This document shows, in pieces, positions 45,401 to 56,429 of a stretch of 64,000 bases of DNA (position 1 is the stretch's first letter; every line of letters starts with the position of its first letter). The stretch is from Siniperca chuatsi. Lineage: Eukaryota > Chordata > Actinopteri > Centrarchiformes > Sinipercidae. Made by a program: the position numbers and the translations under genes. The stretch is taken from NCBI RefSeq assembly GCF_020085105.1, contig NC_058059.1, positions 27,252,971 through 27,316,970 of the forward strand, given 5' to 3'. The notes beneath the pieces are model-generated. The model did no database searches. It was not told the DNA's origin and saw only the letters and a program-made list of their open reading frames with translations.

Positions 45401-48400
45401 AATGGTTTTTAATTAATTCAATTTTTATTTATTTATTTCTGTTCCAACTTTTTGAATGTTTTTTTTTTAACATGTATTATTAGTCATGTGTCTGTTTTAA
45501 CTGTGCTTACTTTTGTCTAATGTTTTATCTTTCCAATATTTTGTGGCTGCAGCTTTGAGGGTAGCTCACGCTCTGTGCAGCACATTGTGCTTCCACTGGA
45601 ATGAAACGTGCTATATAAATAAAGCTTTGCTTGCTTACTTTGCTATATCGTAGATATGAATACAAAATTGCAATACGCACACAACACATGGATAATGCTA
45701 CTGCACGAGTTAACCATGGCCCTGCAGCTTCATTAAAAATAAAGAAAAAATGTCAAGCTCTCCTAGAGCAGGTGACATATAGGCCTATTGCACCGCAGGA
45801 AGGACCCCTGACTTATCGTGTATGAAATCTAAGCACTGCTCAGGACGTGATACTAAATGAGATTCAAACAACGGGCTGGAGTGACAGTACGGAGCAGAGA
45901 GAGCGGGGCTGACTGCGTGTTTCAGGCAGCCCCTAAGTCAAGTGAAAGTTAACAATGAAGATACTGCAGTGGATCAGTGAAAGATGAGGAGTGCAACAGA
46001 ACAGACTACCACCTACCTGAGCTCCTCCGCCGGCCATCGCCTCTGTGACGCCCCCTGCTGCTGAGTCCCTGCAGGTTCAACATAGCATCACATATCATTC
46101 AGTGTGTTCAGTGGTGGAGCATCAGAACCAAAAATAAAGGGTGTAAATAAGTCTTACAGAGGGAATGGACGACATTGTGAGGAAGAACAGAGCAGCAGCT
46201 CCTCTGTGTTCAGTGGACTGACAGCTTCTTCAACATAGTCAGTAGCATTGACTACAACAACAAAAACAGTTACTCAATAAGAACAAGGCAGCACTGTGTG
46301 GAGGAAATGTGATAAACCTCTTTGATGCAGTGATGGGGTTATGAGATGTTACTGTCACCGCAAAGTGACATATCACGTTGATAGGATACTGAGAACAAAC
46401 CCAGTTGTTTCTCTGATTACTGATGTTGTTTCCCATGGCAACACTGTTATTGTGATAATAATTACTTTAGTTATATATCTGACATTGATTTCTTTGTGAA
46501 CAGATTAAAATCTGTCGACAACAAACTACAATTTAACCCTCACACTGTCCTGCATAACAACCTGTTTGTGTGTTATCTGAGCTGTGTTTATGGTCATTTG
46601 AGGCTAACTGTCTCTATTGTGTCAGTTAACTAACATTAGCTTAGAAACCTTGTGTCTTGGGTTGAGTCCTGGTCCCACCTGGATATGCAGGACTGTCTGC
46701 TCCTCTAGAGCTCTGCGACAGAGAGTTCAACACCTGATCCGCCTTCTGGATCAGACACTCAATCCTGTTGTCTGACAGGAAGCGAAACACAAACAGCGAA
46801 AACATAATTAGGGGTCTGTAACACACATTTGATGTAGTTTTAAATCAACAATTTGTCTTTTTACCTTTGAACAGAGTTTCCATGATGTCAGAGCTGTTTC
46901 TATCTGCAGCGAATAGAGAAATCTGTTCAGCAAACTGAAGCCTCAGATCTCTGAGAGTCTGCTGGCTGTCAACCTGACAACACACATACACACACAGAAT
47001 ATCACTAAAATAATTGGGCATGTGTCACAGTATGTGCGACAGAATAATCTCTACTCAAAGGTCCACTTCCTAGCCTTCTCCGAGTGTTTAAGCGCATCTC
47101 ACGGTCCTCTTCATCGAATGGAGTCAGGGGTTACCACCTGTTATCACGTGACCGAAGCCACATGAGCCAGCTCCATCCACTGATGAAGACCGTGAGATGC
47201 GGTTGAAAGCTCCGTAACAGCTAGTAAGTGGGCCTTAAGAAGAGATTATTTTGTCACATTATTTTGGAAACGCCTACTGTTTAACACTGTTTTTTTGACT
47301 CCGGAGTAATGGATCCTTTTCCAGGTCAGGTACAGTTTATCAGACAGCATGAGCTGCTGACTGATCAAAGTGAAAGTGCGAAAGGAGTTTGATTCGGTTC
47401 TCTCACCTGTGCAGGTGTCTGGTCAGCATCATCATCCTCCAGCTCTGCTACCCAGGACGGAGCTCTGGTTGTGAAAGCTGCAGGTGGAAGAAGACCTGGA
47501 AGAGCAACATATCACGTCACCAAAAAACACAATGATTGTTTGATGCTGAAAATCTTCCACATCAGACTCCTTATAATTATTATCATGGTAAAATATTATG
47601 GATTGTTGAGAAAACAAACTGTTTAACAGGGATTCATAATGATGATGATTCATAATGTTTTACTTGCTATGTACTGTTCACTGAGCCCCACCCCCCTTAG
47701 TTACTGTTGCTACGCCTGTCGAGCTTTTCCTTTATCGAACAGTACATACGCAGTTTACAATGATAACAATGGCAGATTTCCTACTCGAAATTGATGGTGA
47801 TTAAAAAAAAAAAATTAAATTCTGCATCCATTCTTGGTTTCACACAAAAGCCAAAAGCAGCTTCTACTCCACGATCACCAATTTTGCCGATTTAAATTAA
47901 CAGCTGTCACGATGAAAAGGGATTCTCCGCGCATCTTCCAGCAATATGCAGCAGAATCAGGTCATAAACCCCGCCCCCTCCCTGTTAGTGGATGGGGCAT
48001 GGGTCAAACTAAAAACTCAAAGTACACGTCAAATACATTTTTCCCAAAGATGATTTCTGTCAATTCAGGTAGTTCTCATCACGCTGATGTTTGTTCAAGT
48101 GTTCACTAAGCTGTACATGTTGAATGAAATGTAGAAGAATGGAACGGTTACCCTTCACATGGCTAATCCTGTCTAGCCAGGTTGTGCACTGCTTCATAAA
48201 CAGGCTCACCAACACTGGTCAGCCGATATACAGCAGGACTGAGCTCCTAGACCTGCAGACTGTCACCATCGCCAAACCTGTTGAATGACATACTCAAGGA
48301 GCTACTACGGCAATTCAGGAAGCCAGGAAGCGTGGCATCGTGTGCAGAGCCACCAAACTACCACTATGATACTCTACAATCCTCGCTCCCTGAAAAACAA

Positions 48401-51400
48401 GTTGGACGAACTGCGCCTGCTACGAGATTCATGAGTTTTGCTTGTTGGTTTTTATGGAAAAATGGTTTTGCAACGATTGCCGGACAACTTTATATAAATC
48501 GATGGGTTTTCCCCATATAGATAGAGAGAGATGGGGAGAAGGGATCTGTGTTTACATTAAAGGAAATTGGTGAGACAGTATATGCATCTCCGACCTGGAA
48601 CTAGTGTGCATCACCATGCCAAGGGAATTTACCTACATATGTGTGTGTGTCATGTATATGTGTATATTCCACCAAATGGGAACACTATCAGAGCTGCTAG
48701 TCAAGTTACAGACTGTGTCCACCAGCATGTACAAATTAAGTCTGATGCACCTGTGGTGATCCTAGGTGATTTTAACCATGGCTGATTAGAGAAATCCCTG
48801 CCAGGCTTTCATCAACATGTTAAGTGTAGTAGGGCTGCACGATATTGGGGAAAAATGACTTTTTTTTTGCAACATAAAAAAAATACAGGAATTTCACCAG
48901 ATACATGCAGTGTGTTATTCATGTACAGATATACAATTAATCATTTAAAAGTCTGTCCTCTTCTAACAAAACAAACCCCCCTCCTTCTTCTACCACACTT
49001 GGTTCAGCCCTCCGCCACCCCTCCAGAAATCAGCTTGTATGCGACTCTGACACTGGCATAGACAAGTGGAGAGAGAACAGGTGGAGAGGTATTTGGGAAA
49101 AACAACACGTTTCTTAATAAACTTTACAAATGGACTTGTGTTATTTACATGTAATCTACCATTTCTAACGATATTCAAATGTATGCTTAATCTGCGTGTT
49201 GGAGGGCAAACAGGCCTCCCGGCACGGCTGAGGATGGTAAAACTCTCAAACTCAAGCAACAAACAATGTATCCATATGTATCCATACATCCAGCATGATG
49301 TAAGTACAGATAGATCAGGATACTGCAGGTTTTGCGTGTGTGAAGCTTTTCTTATTTTCTTACATTAGGGCACGGACCGGCCCTGTGACAGTAACTTTTT
49401 AACCAGCACTGGGATGAGGTGCCGCAGATAACTGGAATACACTCAAAGGCGACATTATCTGCGACAGTAGCCGCGTCGCGTGCATGCTTACAGGCAGGTG
49501 ATACGCAGACTCTGCACGCACAGCGATCAGTTCGCTGTGTGCTCTGGTGTGTGTGCCCCTTCACCAGAGGACATTGGGAACTGATCAAACTGTGTGTATC
49601 CAAGAACCCTTAAATCGGACTAAATTATATAAGTTAATTCAAGTTAGTAATGGGCAACTCCTGGAGGACAGACAGGTAGACATCTCTGTTACTACAGCTT
49701 CACGCACACCAAAATGGACTGCATTTGTATAGCGCTTTTCTAGTCTACCGGCCACTCAAAGCGCTTTACGACACGTGCCAACATTCACCCATTCACACAC
49801 ACATTCACACACACATTCATACACGTGGTGCCAACCTGCTCATCGGGAGCGATTAGGGGTTCAGGATCTTGTTCATGGACACTTCGACACTCTCTGGAGG
49901 ACCCAAACTAAACACAAACTTCCACCACATGTGCAGAAATCCAAAGCTTGACAGACCTGTCGCGTACAGGAATGGTTGCTAAGCCATGACTGGACAACTG
50001 CGGTTCGAGCGAGGGGTTTAGCGAACATCTAGCTGTCATCTACTGTATATGCTTTTAATTCATCAGTCTGGATTTAAATACGGTTTTAGTGTTTTATGAT
50101 GGTCTAAATGCTTTCTGAGGATTTTCCACAGTGACAATGTAACACTGATGCAATCACCAAAAACGTTTTTCTGCATTAAGAAACGTTAAATTTAGGCTTA
50201 CTGAATATCAACACAAACAGTCGTCTATCAGGGACTTCATTCTGAAAGCATCTGTACCATTTTTTGTTTTCTATTTAAACTTTTTTTTTGCCAAATACAG
50301 GACGCAGTGATGCTGAAGTGTCACATGGGTTCAGTAACATTGAGGGACATGCAGCATGTGTTACGGAGGGCACTGAACTGTGGACCCTGGCAGTGTTGGT
50401 GCCGTGCAGGGGCGCGTTGTACCGTGGTCATCCCACAGCTCCGACTCTGTGGGCGGCGACAGCTCGCTGAGGTCACATCGTTGGATCCAGGCTGGGTACT
50501 TCAGGTCCGGCACGCTGGTGATTCCAGAACAGTCCATGTCAGTCTTGTTACTGGTGAACCAGCGAGGGAGGTGGAGTGACGAAGACGGCTCTGCCCACTC
50601 TGACCTTGCTGCTCTGTGTGCAGACTGATGGAGACAGCAAGAGGGAACAATGAGGTTCACTGCAGTCCTACACAGAATCAGATCCAACACACAGAATGTT
50701 TCAGACCTTATACCGTTAGACTAATAAAAATGCGAATGATAATCACCCTATAGCAGCTGCCTGAGGAGATGTCAACATCTGGTTTCAAAGTGCCTGCCCC
50801 TGGTCTTCCTCTGCATCTGGAGAGGAGGAGAAAGTAATGAAATGTAAAATGTGATGTAGACCTTCTTCAGGAAAAAACAGATCTTTCAGAAGACATCCCA
50901 AATGAGACAGATAAGTCCTAACGGCATGAACCTGGAGCTCCTGAGCGTCCTGGTTGGATGGGGGTGGTGGTGGTCCAGTCGGGGGACGGCGTGGCTGCTG
51001 CTGAGTCTATCCCAGGTTCTGTGTGCTGGTCTGGAGGAGGAGGGGCAGGGCTGGGAGGCTCCAGATTGGGACAGGAGCCCTGGATCAGCAGATGAGACGA
51101 GTCAGAGGAACTGAGACATGCAGACTGACACAAAGACTGCAACTAATCAATACTGTGGGTGTGGGTGATGCGTTTATAGACTTTGGATGAAGGCGGAGGT
51201 GTGGGTGACAGGCATCGAGCCGTCGTAAGGGATGGAGAGCAGCTCGTCTGTCGTCATGGAGAGTCTGTCTCGGTTGCTGCGGTGATGGAGGGAGCTGACA
51301 GGGAGGTTCAGGAAGTCTAGCTCCCTGTCAGTCAAACTCTCCCTGAGAACTACAAAACAAAACAGCAAGACAATAATATACAGATCAGCTGATACAGACT

Positions 51401-53073
51401 GCTGATTGCATAAAACATTTTTAGTTTATTTGATGAATTAATAATAATAATGATATTATCATCATAGACAGAGATGACAGTGGTTTAGTCATAAAATTAT
51501 TAATGTATAATGAATAGAAAATGTAATAAATAGGGTTAGGGTTTCAAATAAGTACAATTAAAACAAATCAATTTAAAACTTTCAAACAGCTTTATATTAA
51601 AGACAGCCTTTTATTTTCACATTATTTTTATATTATTATATAATATTTGGTACTTACACTTATTTTAGCTTTTATACTTATATCCACTTTGTACTTAATT
51701 TATCTGACCTGTATTATAGTGTATTATATTCTGATTTGCTTAGTACTTCTCTTCCTGTGTGCACTGACGTGACAGTGAGCTGCTGTAACGAAAGAGGTTC
51801 CCCTCTGGGATCAATAAAGGATTTCTGACTCTGATTTCCCCTGTTTAATAACATATTTTAGTAGAAATTAATGAATTTGCTGTTAAATAAAACCTGACAC
51901 TTCCTCCATGTTTACGTGTCTTGATAAATTTCCACAGCACTAGTTCCATCAGTACAAGTCATGTTGCTCTCAGTTTCTCTTTTTAACAAAAAACTGTTTT
52001 AATTCACTAATTAATTGCAGCCTCTTTCATTTTGCCGTTTTTTCAATCACTGTTAAAGGAGTACTCCACAGATTTAGCATTGCACTTCGAGAACATTGTT
52101 GGGCCACGTGACCCTTTCAGGTAGTTGACATATAGACACACAGACCTGAGACCTGCAGCAATACAACAGGATCCGACCAGACCAGACCAGATATGAGTGA
52201 ATATAATTGTACCTGAATGGACCGGTTAAGACCTCTATGTTGCTTTTCAGTGACAGCGCCTCTGTGTGGCGACCTACCATCTTTGTTTCTGAGAGTGCTC
52301 ACTCTGGGTCTGCTCGGCGTGGAGGGCGGACTGTGTGGCAGAACCAGCCTTCCTGTCAGCGATTCGCTGTTCTGACAACTCCTCTCAAAGTCTGTGATGT
52401 AGGCGTCCAATGCCGCCGAGGCCGAGTCATAGTTCTGTAATCAATCATTCAATCAATTAATAAGAATGGTGATTATTACCATCAAAATATTTTCCGCCAG
52501 CAGCTTGTCTGAATTTTATCACTGACATTAGAAAGGCAATATCATGAAAGCAAGACATGAAGCCTGAAGGGGTCACAGCAGGGCAATTTGTGAGGCAGCT
52601 GGAGGGCCTTTCACTCGAAGCACTGAACTAATTCAGAAATGAACAAGTTGTTTAATGGTAACACCCCCCTTTGATCTTTACAATGCTTGTTTTCTTTATC
52701 AACAACCCAATGCAGAACTTCCATTCAAAATCTGCCATTTGAACTATGAAGAGCTAACTTCCATGTTGGTCTACAAAAAGCGTGACATCATTGTTTGTCA
52801 AGTGGGACGAAAGGCTGCCAAAATCGGCTCAGTTATCATAACAGGACAGAGGATAAAGACAGGCACATTTCCTCTACAGTGCCCCCTCAGTGCTGTAGAA
52901 AACAGCCCCCCAGCAGAAACAGCAGAAGCAGAGTGAACCTTGTCTCTGTATCTGAAGCTGGTGTTGTGTTCAGGAGCCAACAGGCTGCTCCTCAGGTGAC
53001 CTGAGCTGGACAGCAGGGAGGTCACCGTCGACTCCGGAGACAGAAAGTCATTGACCAAGCTGCTGGACTCCAT
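42470..53073 (-). CDS. LAS2 / C18orf54-like protein (14 coding exons, 567 aa)
   Basis: Exons 53073-52939, 52434-52278, 51349-51182, 51079-50932, 50816-50747, 50624-50423, 47495-47407, 46973-46865, 46771-46679, 46251-46158, 46068-46017, 44098-43919, 43646-43591, 42620-42470 all join in phase with GT-AG sites. The N-terminus (TSLLSSSG, FRYRDKNYDSASAALDAYITDFE), the middle (LPRWFTSNKTDMDCSGITSV, APSWVAELEDDD, LRDLRLQFAEQISLFAADRN, IECLIQKADQVLNSLSQ) and the end (EALKQMLFRLQAVEAEL, ALYHLSRLKVLVEE) fit my recollection of lung adenoma susceptibility protein 2. mbd2 about 9 kb away matches the human C18orf54-MBD2 linkage. The protein is mostly disordered, with Ser/Pro-rich parts and an acidic C-terminus. 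Its molecular function is poorly known. The least secure joint is exon 3 to 4 (donor AAA|GTCTAT). A GTTGTCAG acceptor two bases before CATGG implies a non-coding first exon. Confidence 0.7.
43195..43480 (-). repeat. Dispersed repeat, inverted copy of the ATGAAATTTGGT family
   Basis: ACAAATTTCATGGCAATGCC, TGTTGAGATATTTCA (twice) and GACCTGCTGGTGGCG are reverse complements of blocks at 22440-22620. It lies in a las2-like intron. Confidence 0.65.
44330..44600 (+). repeat. LINE 3' UTR-like fragment
   Basis: TTGCACTTCTGGTTAGACCT followed by AAACTGCATTTCGTTGCCTT is the usual 3' end of fish L2/Rex-like LINEs. No coding part is attached. Confidence 0.5.
44608..44697 (-). repeat. Inverted copy of the short repeat at 21217-21320
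   Basis: GATAACTTCTGTTATGAATT and GGCGCTATATAAATAAAATT are the reverse complement of the 21217-21320 unit. Its outer end carries GACCTGCTCT. Confidence 0.75.
44790..45640 (+). mobile_element. LINE ORF2 C-terminal remnant with 3' tail
   Basis: Blocks of the RT C-terminal part follow one another in changing frames: SRLDYCNALL-like (44875-44905), an LQNAAARVLTRKRKYDH-like segment, LHWVPV-like, and a LAPEYLCDVL-like segment (45060-45090). The end CGTGCTATATAAATAAAGCT near 45610 is a typical tail. The element lies antisense in a las2-like intron. Confidence 0.7.
47043..47250. mobile_element. Palindromic MITE (about 80-bp arms)
   Basis: The left arm starts AATAATCTCTACTCAAAGGT at 47043. The right arm ends at 47250 with the inverse of AATAATCTCTTCTTAAGGCC. 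Shared inner blocks include CACTTCCTAG/CACTTACTAG and GCATCTCACGGTC on both arms. The two arms form one long imperfect hairpin with a loop of about 50 bp. It lies in a las2-like intron between exons 7 and 8. Confidence 0.85.
48170..48790 (+). mobile_element. LINE endonuclease fragment
   Basis: GEGICVYIKGNW at about 48535-48570 and, in the next frame, CVCHVYVYIPPNGNTIRAAS and a VVILGDFNHG block (48750-48783) are the endonuclease domain of the LINE type seen at 19200-19500. The upstream part (TRSLKNKLDELRLL-like, 48380-48420) is its N-terminal end. It is truncated before the RT. Confidence 0.75.
49715..49900 (+). repeat. Short dispersed repeat with CA-rich middle
   Basis: TATAGCGCTTTTCTAGTCTA, CACTCAAAGCGCTTTACGAC and a run of ATTCACACACACATTCA match the inverse copy at 11980-12115. 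Confidence 0.7.
51630..51838 (-). repeat. Dispersed repeat, TTTATTGATCCC module, inverse copy
   Basis: TGACGTGACAGTGAGCTGCT and TCCCCTCTGGGATCAATAAA are the reverse complement of 33610-33680. It lies in the las2-like intron between exons 2 and 3. Confidence 0.75.
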
Positions 53074-53819
53074 GCTGACAACAACAACAACGACAAGTTA
53101 ATTGTGAGGTTTCAAATCACAAAGGAAAAGTGGGTGTGATGCTGGAGAAGACAAAAACATTCACTGTGGCGGAAGGTGTGTTTAACATCTAAATCCACGA
53201 ATGGCTGTGTATATCCTTTTTTACACAAGCAGTATTTAGAAATAAAACACAGCATAAACATAACTAAAACACAAGCAAAGTAGTGAAGCTAATTTCTTAA
53301 TTTGCTTGTGTCTGTAGGTCTACGGGGTCTCAACTTTTGGATAACAGTTATCAGCATGTGGCATTCCCAATCAGGTCAAGCAGTGTGATGGACAACATAA
53401 TTCTGTGTAACCAGACAGCTGACTTACTAGAGAAAAGAATTTGTCAGATTTTCCCATCAGAGATTTGGATGTTAGGGTTTTATATTCAGACACACACTGA
53501 TGTTGACCTAGCTAACGCTAACCATGAACTGACGACCCCTCAGAATCCGTATGTGCTGTTAAGTGATTTTGTCTTTTAAGAAAAGCCTGTCAGTATCGAG
53601 CTTAAGTTGTTTTAATGTCAGAAAAACTTCGTTTGCTATTTTGGCTTTAGCCTAGCCAACAGTTAGCTAGCCACACAACAACCAAAACACAAACACTACG
53701 TATAAGGCAGACACATTCAGTAATTAAGCATTTTAAGTAACGATAGTTAATGCATATACAATGGTTAGAAGACCTTTCACAACCATGCTGACTTCACATA
53801 ACGTTGTTGACACAATCTC

Positions 53820-54110
53820 AAAAGTTAGTTAAACTCACTACTGACGTTAAAATTCTTGTTCCAGGCTAAAAACAGACTCCAAAATGTCTCCTGTTCGCTA
53901 CATTCCGTTTTCCTGCATGAAGACGAAAGCACTTGAAGCAGCGACGGTTGAAGGGACTGCTACGTCGTTCGAGAACCCCCCCCCCCCACACATTTCCACT
54001 TTGCGCATGCGCGATGTTCCTGACGTTGTGGCCCCTGCTGTCCACTACGGGAGAACGGCTGGTTAGCCGTAGCCAGCAATACGTTAAAGTGTTAGCAGGT
54101 AATTATACGT
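53820..54110. promoter_or_regulatory. Bidirectional promoter between las2-like gene (-) and unidentified gene (+)
   Basis: A perfect NRF1 site (TGCGCATGCGCG) lies at 54002-54013 beside a C-run at 53979-53992. A plus-strand 5' UTR exon probably ends at 54098 (AGCAG|GTAATT). On the minus strand a GTGAGT donor near 53845 would end the non-coding first exon of the las2-like gene. The two inferred starts lie within about 200 bp. Confidence 0.55.
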
Positions 54111-54207
54111 TTTTATCGTATTTGACACTGTCATTTCATTTATATTTGATTCCACCGTTGGTAATTTTATGAATTATGAGTATATATTTGACTGTTTGTT
54201 CATAGAC

Positions 54208-54260
54208 ATGCCATCCGTTGCCAGCAGCGCTCTAGATGAGTTTGTTGCTGGGCGACCAGA
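54208..54260 (+). CDS. First coding exon of an unidentified gene (partial)
   Basis: The exon begins after an acceptor (CATAG|AC) with MPSVASSALDEFVAGRP (17 codons plus two bases) and ends at a consensus donor (CCAGA|GTAAGT). It lies downstream of a 5' UTR exon and a CpG-type promoter, which makes it plausible as a real gene start. I could not find a convincing next exon: a splice to 54497 would enter transposon-derived sequence, and other downstream frames are short. I do not recognise the peptide. Confidence 0.4.
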
Positions 54261-54469
54261 GTAAGTAGCTATCTAGGCTTCCGCAGTAGCTAACACATAG
54301 GCTTTTCTCAACACTTTTGATCAGAGTTAGGATTAGTTAACAAGACAGGTGTCTTAACTATAGCCTACTTTATATCCAGAACTTTGGCTGGCCAGATGTC
54401 GAAGCTTGGCTAACTGGCTGCCCATGTGAATCTATGGGGTGGACAGAGGTACGATGCATTCGCGCTCCA

Positions 54470-55840
54470 CAAATCCTAATGTCGGAGCCTTTCAGGTACA
54501 AGAAGGGGAGTGTGGACCAGGGGGAGGCCTGGTCTACTATTGCAGACGCCTTGAATAGTTCCCTGGACCTTCAATTTAAAGTGTAGGATGGAGGAGCAAG
54601 CGAGGAGGGCACAACAGTCGCAGCAGCAGGTGATGGAGACGATGCAAATGAGGCAGCAGCAGCAGGCTCCCCCGGCCGGCAGTGGTCCCCCGGCCGCCGT
54701 GCTCCCCCGGCCGGCAGTGCTCCCCCGGCCTGTTCCTCCGGCAGTGCTCCCCCGGCCCCGGCCGTGCTCCCCCAGCAGCAAGGGCAAGCAGTGCTTTCTA
54801 ACTGATGAACTTCCCAAGGAAAGTTGAGATGTTTAATATCCAATATTTAATAATAAAACAAAATATAATACATACATATATGGACGTTGCTTCTTTTTTT
54901 TTATTAAGGTGAGATCTTTATACTATCTTGCTACTATAACATGTCTCCATTAACTCTAATACATACCCTTATATACATTGGCACAAATGCCATAAAAATG
55001 TCAAAGGTGTATAGCACTGAGTAATGCATTTGAATGCATTTGCGGGATAAAGTCCCGAATCACACGCATGGTGTGTGGAGGATCCAGTTTAAACACGTTG
55101 ATGTCTGATTGCCATACAGGCACGTGAGCGCGTTTCTTAACAAGACATTTTTCTTAAAGTCCATGAACATAAAGACATTTCACTCATGCATTTACTGAAT
55201 GGCATCATGTGTGGACGGAGACTGACACTCAGACTGGGGCCTGGAGGTGGACACGCAGTGCACCTGCAGGATCTCCATTTAGGCACACTGGACGGCCAGC
55301 AGGGGGCGCTGCCTGCCGTTCCAGCGCCGCAGTCTGAACAGCCCGCAGTCAAGTTTCCATCCCTCTGCAATACAACACAGGCATTATTTATTACATCCAA
55401 GCGGCCTCAGGAGTGGGCCTAAATGTGCACGTGTTATGTGACATTATGTCACATGAGTCCTCATTCTGTATAACGTACCTACTGGACCGTGTGGACTGGC
55501 AATGAAACCACTTGGAATGGCGGCTGCCTGCACTCCTTCCCGGCCACTGAACAGTCCTGGTGCCGGCTGGTGATGCAGTCAGCGTATGTATGGTGTCGTC
55601 CTGCGCTGGTGCCAGCCACCGCAGACGAGCCCGTCGGGATGGCCAGAGCCTCCACCAGCAGTGCCGTGTCATTTCTTCTCACCCAAACGCATCGTCCTCC
55701 ATGGCATCCCGATCAAAAGGTATAGCTACATAAGGCAAATCCACATTGCTGGACCTGTTCATGTCGTAGAGTAATGCAAGCTCCTCATCTGATATGACAT
55801 TGTGCTCTAGGGCCATTTTAAGAGACATACTGTAGCCGAA
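54470..55840. mobile_element. Decayed PIF/Harbinger-like DNA transposon, convergent Myb-like and transposase genes
   Basis: On plus, 54480-54585 reads MSEPFRYKKGSVDQGEAWST then a stop after LQFKV: the start of the Myb/SANT-like accessory protein common in fish Harbingers. Its Gln-rich coiled tail (ARRAQQSQQQVMETMQMRQQ) follows at 54588. On minus, 55815-55680 reads MALEHNVISDEELALLYDMN and AIPFDRDAMEDDAFG, like a transposase N-terminus. In broken frames lower down come NGDPAGALRVHLQAP, FMDFKKN and LLRNALTCLYGNQTS (55290-55070), the transposase C-terminus. Several frame changes and a large internal loss make it inactive. I could not define the terminal inverted repeats. Confidence 0.65.
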
Positions 55841-56429
55841 ATAATGTACTTAATGAGTGACGGCGGTTTCGCAAGAAGTAGCCGACAATGTTGCTTAGTG
55901 ACGTTCCATGCCCACACCGGTGATACTGCACCACCCAGCGGCCACTCGCGGTATTGCAGCGAAACCCCGGAAGTAAACCCGGAAGCTAGAAAACGTTTTT
56001 CTTTTTAAATTGAGAACATGACAATACAAACCAACAAGGCACGTTTTCATGTCTCTGTCATCAAAAATCTTCTGCCTCAGGTTGAGCAAGAACGAAACCA
56101 AATACAAAAATGGCAGAAAGTAATAAAACTAATGCACTGATGTTCCAAACTTTCAGAGAAGGACTTGCTGATGGAAAGCAGAAAGTTGAACTGGTAATGA
56201 GCTACAATTAAAATCACAACGCAGTACATTTTTTTGACAAACCACATTGGGGACAATAAACCAAAGAGAGTGTCTGTTCTGAAAAGATTTTAGCCACTTC
56301 AAGACACCATTCATGATGCCATTCTTCCTCATGCACTGACGTTTGTTTCTGTATAACTGACAGTATTTATTGCTTTAATCTTTCTCACTGATAAGGAGAA
56401 GCCAGTTAGATGAGTCTGGACAAACTATC

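Noticed and set aside
51080-51142. Acceptor at 51111 for las2-like exon 4 (SSDSSHLLIQGSCPNLEPP frame)
   Set aside because: It does not fit the phase of exon 3 or exon 5. The acceptor ending at 51080 fits both and gives HTSAFIQRLLSQSG.
56114-56210. Small plus-strand ORF MAESNKTNALMFQTFREGLA as an exon of the gene starting at 54208
   Set aside because: The phase from the 54260 donor does not enter this frame at the nearest acceptor, and no domain is recognised.
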